A DNA stretch of 64,000 bases, from positions 5,683,001 through 5,747,000 of the forward strand of contig NZ_CP077085.1 in assembly GCF_014268455.2 (NCBI RefSeq), given 5' to 3'. Shown piece by piece: positions 47,270 through 56,700 of this stretch (position 1 is the first letter of the stretch; each line of letters begins with the position of its first letter). Source of the DNA: Pseudomonas shahriarae (GTDB taxonomy: Bacteria > Pseudomonadota > Gammaproteobacteria > Pseudomonadales > Pseudomonadaceae). The notes under the pieces were generated by a model. That model had not been told where the DNA came from and searched no databases. It saw nothing but the letters and a program-made list of their open reading frames with translations. The translations under genes and the position numbers were made by a program.

Positions 47270-47327
47270 GGCGTCCGAGCACTGGGAGCTAAAGGTGAAC
47301 GGTGCCCCATGCCTTGTGCGGCGTCAA

Positions 47328-47828
47328 TCAGCAGTCAGGTTTGTCGGCGGTGTAGCGCCGGGCCGGGTTCACCGCAGCGCCGAACTCGCGCAGCGCCTTG
47401 GCGCCGATCAGCAGCGGGTAGTTGAAGCTGCTGCGGTCGGTGAGGTTGACCTCCACCGTGCGCTTGACGTTGCCCAGGCACATTTCCAGCTCCACCACCG
47501 GGCGCTTGGCCACGCCGCTGTCTTCCTTGTCTTCGTCTTCGTCGGCGCGGTTCTTGATCTTGCTGATGCGCGCCACTTTGTGTTCATAGACCTTGTTGCT
47601 CACATCCTTGCCACTGAGACGGAACCGCACCCAGTCCTCGCCATCGCGGGTGAAGGTCTGGATGTCGCGGGCCGACAGCGAGGCGGTCAGCGCGCCGGTG
47701 TCCATCTTGGCCTTGAAGGTCTCGCCGATTTCCGGCAACTGGATATATTCGTAGCGCCCGTACAGGGTCGGCTCGGCGGCCATCACGGGCAGGGCAACCA
47801 CGGCTAACAGGGCAAGGAGGGATTTCAC
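47328..47828 (-). CDS. Secreted retropepsin-like protein (zinc-protease family name)
   Basis: 166-aa protein with a signal peptide (VKSLLALLAVVALPVMAA) and a core containing KMDTGALTASLSA, which matches the D-T-G-A active site of retropepsin-like proteins of PF05618, a family often named ATP-dependent zinc protease. The GTG at 47828 gives a proper signal peptide. A charged loop DEDEDKEDS lies in the middle. It is separate from creB by 58 bases. Its substrate is unknown. Confidence 0.85.
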   Translation of the reverse strand: MKSLLALLAVVALPVMAAEPTLYGRYEYIQLPEIGETFKAKMDTGALTASLSARDIQTFTRDGEDWVRFRLSGKDVSNKVYEHKVARISKIKNRADEDEDKEDSGVAKRPVVELEMCLGNVKRTVEVNLTDRSSFNYPLLIGAKALREFGAAVNPARRYTADKPDC

Positions 47829-48004
47829 GTAGGAGGTTTCCTTGAAGGTAAGTAGGCCAATACTAGACTGCAAACACAGCCCGAAGTTGGATCGTTACCC
47901 AGCATACGCAACACAAAGTGAAACATTCGTCAGGTCAATTGCGATTTGGCCTCTAGACTCAAGCTGCTTATCATGGCCCGTCCAACCGTTTGCAAGAGTT
48001 CCTT

Positions 48005-48883
48005 ATGCGCCGCCTGCTCACCGGCTGTTTCGTCACACTGCTGCTGTTACTCAACACGCTGATCCTGATCGGCCCGCTGATGGTCTTCGCCCTGCTCAAG
48101 CTGGTGGCGCCCGGGCGGTCACGGGACTATGCCTCCCGGGCCGTGATGTGGATTGCCGAGACCTGGGCCGAGATCGACAAGCTGATCTTTGCCCTGTGTA
48201 TCCCCACCCAATGGGATATTCGCGGCGATACCGGGCTGAGGGTCGATACCTCGTACCTGGTGATCAGCAACCATCAATCCTGGGTGGATATCCCGGCGCT
48301 GATCCAGACCCTCAACCGGCGCACGCCATTTTTCAAATTCTTCCTGAAAAAGGAGCTGATCTGGGTGCCGTTCCTGGGCCTGGCCTGGTGGGCCCTGGAT
48401 TACCCGTTCATGAAGCGCTACACCAAGGCATTCCTGGCCAAGCATCCGGAACTGGCGGGCCAGGACCTGAAGATCACCAAACAGGCCTGCGAGCTGTTCA
48501 AGCGCCAGCCGGTGACGGTGGTCAACTACCTGGAAGGCACGCGCTTTACCGAAGCCAAGCGGGCCCAGCAGAACTCACCGTTCACTCGCCTGCTCAAGCC
48601 CAAGGCCGGTGGCGTGGCATTTGTACTGGCGGCCATGGGCGAGCAGTTGGATGCGATCCTCGACGTGACCGTGGTCTATCCACAGGACAGGATTCCAGGA
48701 TTCTGGGATTTGATCAGCGGCGCGGTGCCCCGGGTGATTGTTGATATCCGCACCCGCGAGCTGGATCCGGCGTTGTGGCAGGGGGATTACGAGAATGATC
48801 CGGCGTTTCGCCAGAGCGTCCAGAACTGGGTCAACCAGCTCTGGCTGGAGAAGGATGCGCGCCTTGATGAGCTTATCAGGTGA
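48005..48883 (+). CDS. Lysophosphatidic-acid-type acyltransferase (YihG/PlsC family)
   Basis: 292-aa membrane-associated acyltransferase. It has an N-terminal hydrophobic helix, the HX4D motif as NHQSWVD at about residues 89-95, and the substrate motif EGTRFTEAKR at about 178-187. The ATG at 48005 is preceded by AGAG. Members put an acyl chain on lysophospholipids and can alter membrane composition. The exact acceptor is not known. Confidence 0.9.
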   Translation: MRRLLTGCFVTLLLLLNTLILIGPLMVFALLKLVAPGRSRDYASRAVMWIAETWAEIDKLIFALCIPTQWDIRGDTGLRVDTSYLVISNHQSWVDIPALIQTLNRRTPFFKFFLKKELIWVPFLGLAWWALDYPFMKRYTKAFLAKHPELAGQDLKITKQACELFKRQPVTVVNYLEGTRFTEAKRAQQNSPFTRLLKPKAGGVAFVLAAMGEQLDAILDVTVVYPQDRIPGFWDLISGAVPRVIVDIRTRELDPALWQGDYENDPAFRQSVQNWVNQLWLEKDARLDELIR

Positions 48884-48924
48884 CTCGTCGCAGCCCGTGA
48901 CGGCCACCTGGCAGGCTGGTTCAT

Positions 48925-49170
48925 TTAAAACTTGATCGATGCCCCGGCACCGGCACTAAAACCCACACCGGCAACGCTCCCGGAGGCGTCCGCGCCGCCG
49001 GAGACACGACCCGTTTCCGAATCAGGCTTATTGCCGTTGATCATTTCATCGTAAGACATGAACTTCATGCCTGCAGCCTTCTCGAACTCCTCCCTGGTCA
49101 TCTTGCTGTAGTCGACCGGGGGTTTGCCAAATACCGGGAATGAATTGCGCGATATTGTTGATTCGCTCAT
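48925..49170 (-). CDS. Unrecognised small glycine-rich protein
   Basis: 81-aa protein that I do not recognise. The first half is polar and helical (YSKMTREEFEKAAGMKFMS), and the second is low-complexity Gly/Ala/Ser (SGGADASGSVAGVGFSAGAGASIKF) ending in Phe. No signal peptide or clear membrane helix is visible. A perfect AAGGAG 7 bases before the ATG argues for real translation. It lies in a group of small secreted or unknown proteins. Confidence 0.75.
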   Translation of the reverse strand: MSESTISRNSFPVFGKPPVDYSKMTREEFEKAAGMKFMSYDEMINGNKPDSETGRVSGGADASGSVAGVGFSAGAGASIKF

Positions 49171-49311
49171 TGGAAGATCTCCTTAAAGGGAACGACACCC
49201 GGTCTGGAGCCCCCTCGCTGGGGGAGGAGAAGGCCGAGTTCCAGGCGGGTGTAGATCAGTGGTTAGAGCCGACCGCTCAGTTCCCTGGATGACTTCACAC
49301 CGAGGTGTTTT

Positions 49312-49881
49312 TCAGCTCCCCGCCCCCCAGATGCCGGCTAGCTTGCCCAGTACTGAACTGTCGGCACCCTGGCCACCCAGGTACTGCAGGATCACCGGGG
49401 CAAACTGGCCGATCATGCCGCTGTCCATGCCCAAGGCGCTGAACGCAGTGTTCAGGTCGTTGGCGTCCTTGACGTTCCCCAACAGGCCATCGAGGCCGCT
49501 GGTCTTGCTGCCACCGGTTTGGCCGAGCATGCCGCTCAAGGCGCCAAGGCTGCCCAAAGCGTTGCCACCCGACAGCTTATCCAGGCCCGGCACGCTTTTG
49601 CCCAACTGCGAATAATCAGTGCTGCTGAGTTGGTTCTTGGCCAGGCCCAACATCGCACCGGTGCCACCGACGGCCTGCTCCGGGGTGACATTCAACTGTT
49701 TGGTCAACGCCCCCAGCAAACCTGCGGTTTGTGCGCTCGGCGCAGAGGCGGCGGCCTTGTTGGTGCCCTGGGCGCCAGCAACGGCGTTGGCCACATCACC
49801 CAGGCTGAAGCCTGCTGCAAATACCGGGCTGGCCGCCACGGTCAGGAGGCAGGACAGGGCAAAACCGCGTGAAATCTTCAT
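49312..49881 (-). CDS. DUF2780-type secreted protein
   Basis: 189-aa protein with a signal peptide cut after VFAA (about residue 22), then a Gly/Leu-rich helical body with GLLGALTKQLNVTPEQAVGGTGAML, typical of DUF2780 proteins. No enzyme motif is visible. The start at 49881 follows the minus-strand GAGG by a normal spacing; the frame from 49992 adds unlikely residues. Function unknown. Confidence 0.85.
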   Translation of the reverse strand: MKISRGFALSCLLTVAASPVFAAGFSLGDVANAVAGAQGTNKAAASAPSAQTAGLLGALTKQLNVTPEQAVGGTGAMLGLAKNQLSSTDYSQLGKSVPGLDKLSGGNALGSLGALSGMLGQTGGSKTSGLDGLLGNVKDANDLNTAFSALGMDSGMIGQFAPVILQYLGGQGADSSVLGKLAGIWGAGS

Positions 49882-50063
49882 CGAGACAACCTCGTAAATG
49901 TAGGAGCTAAAGCAGCCGTTTGACCCAGCATCCCACCGGTTGTTCCAGCTCACAGATTTGTTCAGAAAAGCCCCAAAAACCGACACCATCAAACTGCCAC
50001 TAGGAACCCATCGCCAGCCACAGGGTCAATCAACACACTACAAAACTTGTCAGGAAGAGCCTT

Positions 50064-50522
50064 ATGACTGCGTCCCAACCCCCAGTGATCGAGCACAAGC
50101 CCTCATTCTGGACCCGCCCGCGCCTGTTCATCGGCGTCTGCGTGGTGGTGGTTGCCGGTATCGGCGGCGCGCTCTACACCCAGGACAGCGTCAAGTCTGC
50201 AGCGACCCTGGTCAGCAGCACCCAACAGCCGGCGGCGCAAATCATGGCGCACAAGGATTACCTGGAAGTCCAACCGATTGCGGCCACTGCGCCGGAACCG
50301 GACCGCAGCCTCGAACTGTGGGCCCTGCCTGCAGGCGGCACGCCGGTGTCTTTGGGCCTGTTGCCGGAGGATGGCAAAGGCATCATCGGCCTCAACCCAC
50401 GTCAGCAGGAAACTATCAGCCAGCCGGTGGAATTGATGGTCAGTTCGGAAACCAAGGGTGGCTCGGTGAGCAAGCAGCCTACCGGCCCGATGGTGTACCA
50501 GGGTGCGCTGGCGATCCGCTGA
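50064..50522 (+). CDS. Anti-sigma-K (RskA) C-terminal-like protein without sigma-binding domain
   Basis: 152-aa membrane protein: a short cytosolic tail, one helix (LFIGVCVVVVAGIGGALY, about 20-37), then a periplasmic domain with the RskA-like pattern RSLELWALPAGGTPVSLGLL. Usual RskA proteins are about 230 residues with an N-terminal zinc-type anti-sigma domain; this part is missing, and no sigma gene lies adjacent. AGGAAG lies 8 bases before the ATG at 50064. Confidence 0.75.
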   Translation: MTASQPPVIEHKPSFWTRPRLFIGVCVVVVAGIGGALYTQDSVKSAATLVSSTQQPAAQIMAHKDYLEVQPIAATAPEPDRSLELWALPAGGTPVSLGLLPEDGKGIIGLNPRQQETISQPVELMVSSETKGGSVSKQPTGPMVYQGALAIR

Positions 50523-50538
50523 TCCCCAGACACCCAAT

Positions 50539-50580
50539 CGCCAATGTGGGGGCCCAGCTCCCACAGCCCCCACATTGGCG
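50539..50580. terminator. Perfect 14-base inverted repeat between convergent genes
   Basis: Arms 50539-50552 and 50567-50580 enclose a REP-like GCTCCCAC core. Its place between the RskA-like gene and fdhA fits a bidirectional stop. Confidence 0.7.
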
Positions 50581-50594
50581 AGTGGTTGTTGCTG

Positions 50595-51794
50595 TTAAGC
50601 CGCGCTGAACAGCTTGTGCGGATCAATCACAAACTTCTTCGGCACACCTGCATCGAACTCGCCATAACCACGCGGCGCGTCGTCCAGGCTGATCACCTGC
50701 ACACCCACGATCTCCGCAATGTTGATGCGGTCCCACATGATCGCCTGCATCAACTGGCGGTTGTACTTCATCACCGGGGTCTGGCCGGTGTGGAAGCTGT
50801 GGGACTTGGCCCAGCCCAGACCGAAACGAATGCTCAGGCTGCCCATTTTTGCGGCGGCATCCACCGCCCCTGGATCTTCAGTGACGTACAGGCCGGGAAT
50901 ACCGATCTTGCCCGCCACACGCACCACGCCCATCAGTGAGTTGAGCACCGTGGCCGGGGCTTCGGCCTTGACGCCGTCATGGCCATGGCCGCGGGCTTCA
51001 AAGCCCACGCAGTCAACGGCGCTGTCCACTTCCGGCTCGCCAAGCAGCGCGGCGATTTGCTCGTGTAGCGGGGTGTCGGTGGACAGGTCGGCGATTTCAA
51101 AGCCCTGGGCCTTGGCGTGGGCCAGGCGGATCGGGTTGACGTCACCGATGATCACCACCGCCGCCCCCAGCAAGCGTGCGGAAGCGGCAGCGGCCAGGCC
51201 TACGGGACCGGCGCCGGCGATGTACACGGTGCTGCCAGGGCCAACGCCCGCAGTGACGGCGCCGTGGTAGCCGGTGGGCAGGATGTCGGAGAGGCAGGTC
51301 AGGTCACGGATTTTCTCCATGGCCTTGTCGCGATCCGGCAGTTTCAGCAGGTTGAAGTCGGCGTAGGGCACCAGCACGTACTCGGCCTGGCCGCCGGTCC
51401 AGTCGCCCATGTCCACGTAGCCGTAGGCACCACCGGCACGGGCCGGGTTGACGGTCAGGCATACGCCGGTGTGTTGTTCCTTGCAGGAGCGGCAGCGGCC
51501 GCAAGCAACGTTGAACGGCACAGACACCAGGTCGCCGAGTTTCAGGTTCTCGACGTCGCTGCCCTTCTCGATCACCTCGCCGGTGATTTCGTGACCGAGC
51601 ACCAGGCCGGTCTGGGCGGTGGTACGGCCGCGCACCATGTGTTGGTCGGAGCCGCAGATATTGGTGGAGACCACGCGCAGGATAACGCCGTGTTCAATCT
51701 TCCTGCCACGGGGGTCCTGCATTTTGGGATAGTCGATTTTCTGTACTTCGACCTGACCGTTGCCGAGATACACGACACCACGATTACCAGACAT
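50595..51794 (-). CDS. fdhA: Glutathione-independent formaldehyde dehydrogenase
   Basis: 399-aa zinc- and NAD-dependent alcohol-dehydrogenase family enzyme that oxidises formaldehyde to formate without glutathione. The catalytic zinc region includes GHEITGEV and the structural zinc loop has CGRCRSC followed by a fourth Cys. The NAD-fold glycines lie in AGAGPVGLAAA. It is the last gene of the C1 cluster, where it removes formaldehyde made by demethylation of betaine-derived compounds. Confidence 0.95.
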   Translation of the reverse strand: MSGNRGVVYLGNGQVEVQKIDYPKMQDPRGRKIEHGVILRVVSTNICGSDQHMVRGRTTAQTGLVLGHEITGEVIEKGSDVENLKLGDLVSVPFNVACGRCRSCKEQHTGVCLTVNPARAGGAYGYVDMGDWTGGQAEYVLVPYADFNLLKLPDRDKAMEKIRDLTCLSDILPTGYHGAVTAGVGPGSTVYIAGAGPVGLAAAASARLLGAAVVIIGDVNPIRLAHAKAQGFEIADLSTDTPLHEQIAALLGEPEVDSAVDCVGFEARGHGHDGVKAEAPATVLNSLMGVVRVAGKIGIPGLYVTEDPGAVDAAAKMGSLSIRFGLGWAKSHSFHTGQTPVMKYNRQLMQAIMWDRINIAEIVGVQVISLDDAPRGYGEFDAGVPKKFVIDPHKLFSAA

Positions 51795-51902
51795 GCTTTC
51801 ACCTCGCTGTTGTTTTTATGGAACTGCGTTGCCCCTTTGGATGGGCAGCGCGTTTGAGTGCTCGGGTTACAGATGCTGTTTTTGCGTTGTTTGTGAGGGC
51901 CT

Positions 51903-51969
51903 CATCGCGGGCAAGTCCGCTCCCACAGGGTTCACATATCACCCGGTGGGAGCTGGCTTGCCTGCGATG
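51903..51969. repeat. REP doublet between purU and fdhA
   Basis: CATCGCGGGCAAGTCCGCTCC and the inverted GGAGCTGGCTTGCCTGCGATG. Confidence 0.8.
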
Positions 51970-51976
51970 GCGTCAG

Positions 51977-52834
51977 TCAGAGCACCACCGTTCTATTGGC
52001 GTTCAAGAACACCCGTCGCTCAATGTGGTACCCCACCGCCCGCGCCAATGTCAGTCCCTCGATATCCCGCCCCTTGGCAATCAGGTCCTCGGGATAGTGG
52101 CTGTGATCCACCACTTCCACGCCCTGGGCGATGATCGGGCCTTCGTCCAGGTCGTTATTGATGTAATGCGCAGTGGCGCCAACCAACTTCACCCCTTTGT
52201 TGTATGCCTGGTGATACGGCTTGGCGCCCTTGAACCCCGGCAGCAATGAGTGATGGATATTGATCGCCTTGCCATCCAACTTGCGGCACAGCTCCGGCGA
52301 CAGCACTTGCATGTAGCGCGCAAGGATCACCAGTTCGGCCCCCGTCTCTTCAATCACTTGCCACACCTGGCGCTCTTGGGACGGTTTGTCATTGGGGTCG
52401 AGGGGGAAATGGTAGTAAGGAATCTGGTGCCAGTCGGCCAATGGCTTGAGATCGGGGTGATTGGACACCACTGCGACCACGTCCATCGACAATTGGCCGA
52501 TGCGTTGGCGGTACAACAGATCGTTGAGGCAGTGATCGGCCTTGGACACCATGATCACCACTTTTGGCCGGTAGTTCGGCGCCGTCAGCTCGAAGATCAT
52601 GCCAAAGGCTTCGCCGCGGGTGGCCAGGCCATCGCGGAAACCTTGCTCGTCAAAGTCGTCGGGCTGGCGGAATTCCACACGGATAAAAAAGCGCCCGGAG
52701 AGGCGGTCATCGAACGAATGGTGCTCGGTGACGTAGCAGCCCTGCTCAAACAGATAGCGGGTGACCGCGTCCACCGTGCCGAGCACGCTGGGGCAGTCGG
52801 CGGTCAAAATCCATGTATCGGGTGCGCGGCTCAT
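51977..52834 (-). CDS. purU: Formyltetrahydrofolate deformylase
   Basis: 285-aa enzyme that splits 10-formyl-THF into formate and THF, freeing folate when C1 units are in excess. An N-terminal ACT domain (about 7-85; LTADCPSVLGTVDAV) is followed by a formyltransferase-type domain with NIHHSLLPGFKGAKPY and a catalytic Asp in NDLDEGPIIA. It lies between soxG and fdhA in the same direction. Confidence 0.95.
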   Translation of the reverse strand: MSRAPDTWILTADCPSVLGTVDAVTRYLFEQGCYVTEHHSFDDRLSGRFFIRVEFRQPDDFDEQGFRDGLATRGEAFGMIFELTAPNYRPKVVIMVSKADHCLNDLLYRQRIGQLSMDVVAVVSNHPDLKPLADWHQIPYYHFPLDPNDKPSQERQVWQVIEETGAELVILARYMQVLSPELCRKLDGKAINIHHSLLPGFKGAKPYHQAYNKGVKLVGATAHYINNDLDEGPIIAQGVEVVDHSHYPEDLIAKGRDIEGLTLARAVGYHIERRVFLNANRTVVL

Positions 52835-52852
52835 ACTTGAATCCTCAGGCCT

Positions 52853-52987
52853 TTGTGGCGAGGGGGCTTGCCCCCGTTGGGCTGCGAAGCAGCCCTGAAA
52901 TCAGCCACTCGGTTCTTTCAGAAAAACTGCAGTGACCTTACCGGGACCGCTGCGCGCTCCAACGGGGGCAAGCCCCCCTCGCCACAA
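52853..52987. repeat. Long REP doublet between soxG and purU
   Basis: TTGTGGCGAGGGGGCTTGCC at the left is matched by an inverted arm ending CCTCGCCACAA, with a 90-base loop. It belongs to the GGCGAGGG family of repeats. Confidence 0.8.
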
Positions 52988-52999
52988 CAGCCCATCTGC

Positions 53000-53632
53000 T
53001 CAGGCTTGGACACTCAGGCCGTATTCGGCCGAGGCGTCCTGCAGCCACAACCACCAATAGTCCGAGAAGCTGCGACGAATCAGCAGTTCCCAGGTGTCTT
53101 CGGCGGTATGGCGGATCACCAGTTGCGACTTGGCGAACACCGTGCCCACGGCCTTGCCCACCGGGAAGTTGTCGGGGTGCACGTCGTAGCTGGTGGATTT
53201 CATCAGCACATCGCGCACGTTCGGGCCACTCAGTTCGAGGATCTGCTGGCCGCCGCTGACGTTGACGATCTGGATATGCAAATCCCCCAGGGCCGCGCGC
53301 AGGTTTTGCTCGGCGGCGAATTCTTCACCACTCGGCACGATCAGCAACCATTCATCCGGGCCGAGCCATTGCAGGCTGGTTTCACCTTTGACGATCACGC
53401 TCAGGGCTCCCGGCAGTTCGATGCCCAGGGCCTTGTGCACGCCGGCGGCGAACGCGGCATCGTGGCCATCGCCGCGCAGGGTCAGGTGGCCGAGGAGTTT
53501 CTTTTCACGCACGATCACGCCGGCGTTCTTGCGCCCCTTGCCGACCAGGCTGGCGAGGTCGGCATGGTGCAGCGACGACTCGGCCTTGGCGCCGGTGGTG
53601 GGGCGTTGTTGGTACACATTGGCTGCGGTCAT
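53000..53632 (-). CDS. soxG: Sarcosine oxidase gamma subunit
   Basis: 210-aa subunit of heterotetrameric sarcosine oxidase, a GcvT-like fold piece. The ATG at 53632 starts MTAANVYQQRP; the frame from 53710 runs into a REP doublet and is rejected. It is separated from soxA by 125 bases that hold the REP doublet, unlike the close spacing of soxB-D-A. Confidence 0.93.
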   Translation of the reverse strand: MTAANVYQQRPTTGAKAESSLHHADLASLVGKGRKNAGVIVREKKLLGHLTLRGDGHDAAFAAGVHKALGIELPGALSVIVKGETSLQWLGPDEWLLIVPSGEEFAAEQNLRAALGDLHIQIVNVSGGQQILELSGPNVRDVLMKSTSYDVHPDNFPVGKAVGTVFAKSQLVIRHTAEDTWELLIRRSFSDYWWLWLQDASAEYGLSVQA

Positions 53633-53673
53633 AAAGCACCTTTCTTGAATTCTGTTGTGCGGCTTCTGCCGCC

Positions 53674-53740
53674 ATCGCGAGCAAGCTCGCTCCCACATTT
53701 CGGAATGCATTTCCCCAGTGGGAGCGGGCTTGCTCGCGAA
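53674..53740. repeat. REP doublet between soxA and soxG
   Basis: TCGCGAGCAAGCTCGCTCCCAC is matched by GTGGGAGCGGGCTTGCTCGCGA. Confidence 0.82.
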
Positions 53741-53757
53741 GGCCGCACCTCGGTCTA

Positions 53758-56700
53758 TCAGATGTTCTGGCGCTCGCCTTTCGGGTCAAAGAACACCGAA
53801 GACACAATCTCCGCTTCGATCACACTGCCATCCGCCTGCGGTGAGAACACCCGCTCGCCCATACGCTTCAAGCCGCCCTTGACCACCGCCATCGCAAACG
53901 AATAGCCGAGGGAGTTGTGCGCATAGCTGGAGGTCACGTGGCCGACCATCTTCATCGGGATGCTCTGCTTCGGATCGAACACCAGCTGCGCGCCCTCAGG
54001 CAGCCACACTTTCGGGTCAATCGGCTTCAGGCCCACCAGTTGCTTGCGCTCTTCACGCACGCAGTCTTCGCGGTTCATCCCGCGCCAGCCGATCCACGAG
54101 AACGGTTTGGTGCGGCCCACACACCAGCCCATGTTGAGGTCGTCCGGGGTCATCGAGCCGTCGGTGTCCTGGCCGACGATAATGAAGCCCTTCTCGGCCC
54201 GCAGTACGTGCATGGTCTCGGTGCCATACGGGGTCAGGTTGTACTGTTTGCCAGCCTCGACAATCTGTTCCAGCACGCCCATGGCGTAGTCGGCCTGCAC
54301 GTTGACTTCATAGGACAGCTCACCGGTAAACGAGATACGGAACACCCGCGCCGGCACGCCGCCCACCAAACCTTCTTTCCAGGTCATGAACGGGAAGCCG
54401 TCCTTGTCCAGGTCGATATCGGTGACTTCGCTCAACAGCTTGCGACTGTTGGGCCCGGACAAGGTCATGGTCGCCCAGTGGTCGGTGACCGAGGTGAAGT
54501 ACACCTTGAGGTCCGGCCACTCGGTCTGCTGGTAGATTTCCAGCCACTGCAGCACGCGGGCGGCGCCGCCAGTGGTGGTGGTCATCAGGAAGTGGTTGTC
54601 GGCAAGGCAGGCGGTCACGCCGTCGTCGAAGACCATGCCGTCTTCCTTGCACATCAGGCCGTAGCGCGCCTTGCCCACGTCGAGCTTGGTCCAGGCGTTG
54701 CTGTAGATGCGGTTGAGGAACTCGCGGGCATCCGGGCCTTGAATGTCGATTTTACCCAGGGTCGAAGCGTCCAGCAGGCCGACGCTGTCGCGCACGGCCA
54801 GGCATTCGCGCTTGACTGCCGCATGCAGGTCTTCACCGTTGCGCGGGAAGTACCACGGGCGTTTCCACTGGCCGACATCTTCAAACTCGGCGCCGTTTTT
54901 CACGTGCCAGGCTTGCAGCGCGGTGTAGCGCACCGGCTCGAAGATGTGCCCACAGTGCCGGCCCGCTACCGCGCCGAAGGTTACCGGCGTGTAGTTGGGG
55001 CGGAACATGGTGGTGCCCATCTGCGGGATGGTCACGTTCAGCGAGCGGGCCGCGATGGCCAGGCCGTTGACGTTGCCCAGCTTGCCCTGGTCGGTGCCGA
55101 AGCCCAGCGCGGTGTAGCGCTTGACGTGCTCCACCGACTCGAACCCTTCGCGGGTCGCCAGTTCGATGGCGGCGGCGGTGACGTCGTTCTGCAGGTCGAC
55201 AAATTGCTTGGGCGCCCGTGCAGTGGCTTTTTCGTGAGGCACCTGGAACAGGGCCAGGGTCGGCTCTTCCAAGCGCGTCAGGGCCTTGGGCAGCGTACCT
55301 TCCACCGGAGCAAACCCAGCCTCGCTGGCCGCGCGCACGCCGCCTTCAAAGCCATCGGCCAGGGAGTCACCCAAGCCGTAGACACCGTTGATCCCCCCCA
55401 CGCACACACGTTTCTGCGGCGCTTCGCCCGGTACAAAACCGAGGATATCTTCACGCCAGGTCGGCTTGCCGCCCAGGTGCGAAGCCAAGTGCACCACCGG
55501 GCTATAGCCGCCGGAGCTGGCCACCAGGTCGCAGTCCAGCCACTCGCCGGGGCTGGTGACCTTATGTGCTTTGACGTCGATGGCGGCCACACGGGCGCCG
55601 GTCACATGCTTACTGCCACGGGCTTCGATCACGGCACTGCCGGTGAGGATGCGAATGCCTTTGGCGCGCGCTTCTTCCACCAGCGCGCCGCGTGGGTTGT
55701 GGCGTGCATCGGCCACCGCGACCACGGTGAGGCCAGCGTCGAACCAATCCAGCGCCACACGGTAAGCGTGATCGTTGTTGGTCGACAGCAGCAGTTTTTT
55801 ACCCGGCGCCACGCCGTAACGGCGCACGTAGGTCGAAACTGCACCGGCGAGCATATTGCCCGGCACATCGTTGTTGCCGTACACCAGTGGACGCTCACAC
55901 GCGCCGGTCGCCAGCACCACACGCTTGGCACGCACACGGTGAATACGCTGGCGCACCACGCCAATCGGCGCACGGTCACCGAGGTGATCGGTGAGGCGCT
56001 CATGGATGGTCAGGAAGTTATGGTCGTGGTAACCATTGACGGTAGCGCGAGGCAGCAGCACCACGTCTGGCAGGGCCTTGAGCTCGGCGATCACACTGGC
56101 GACCCATTCGGTCGCCGGCTTGCCGTCGAGGTTTTCGCGCGAATCGAGCAACGACCCGCCGAACTCTTCCTGCTCATCAGCGATGATCACCCGCGCGCCA
56201 CTGCGCGCAGCGGCCAGGGCCGCTGCCAGGCCGGCAGGGCCGGCGCCGACGATCAGCACGTCGCAATGGCGGTTCATGTAGTCGTAGGTGTCCGGATCGT
56301 TCTCGGTCGGCGAGCGGCCAAGCCCGGCGGCCTTGCGGATGTACTTCTCGTAGGTCATCCAGAACGATTGCGGGTACATGAAGGTTTTGTAGTAGAAACC
56401 CGGCGGCATCAGCTTGCCGCCGACCTTGCCGAGAATGCCCATCATGTCGTTGTTCACGCTCGGCCAGCCGTTGGTGCTGGTGGCGACCAGGCCCTGGTAC
56501 AGCGCCTGTTGCGTGGCGCGCACGTTAGGGATTTGCGTGGCTTCGGTGGCACCGATCTGCAGCACCGCGTTCGGCTCTTCGGCGCCGGCGGCGAAGATGC
56601 CGCGCGGACGCGAGTACTTGAAGCTGCGGCCGATGATATCCACACCGTTGGCCAGCAAGGCGGCAGCCAGGGTGTCGCCTTCAAAACCTTTGTAGCTCTG

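Noticed and set aside
47270..47327. cre/blr tag before creB
   Set aside because: Only one TTCAC half is present; the second half at the right spacing is missing.
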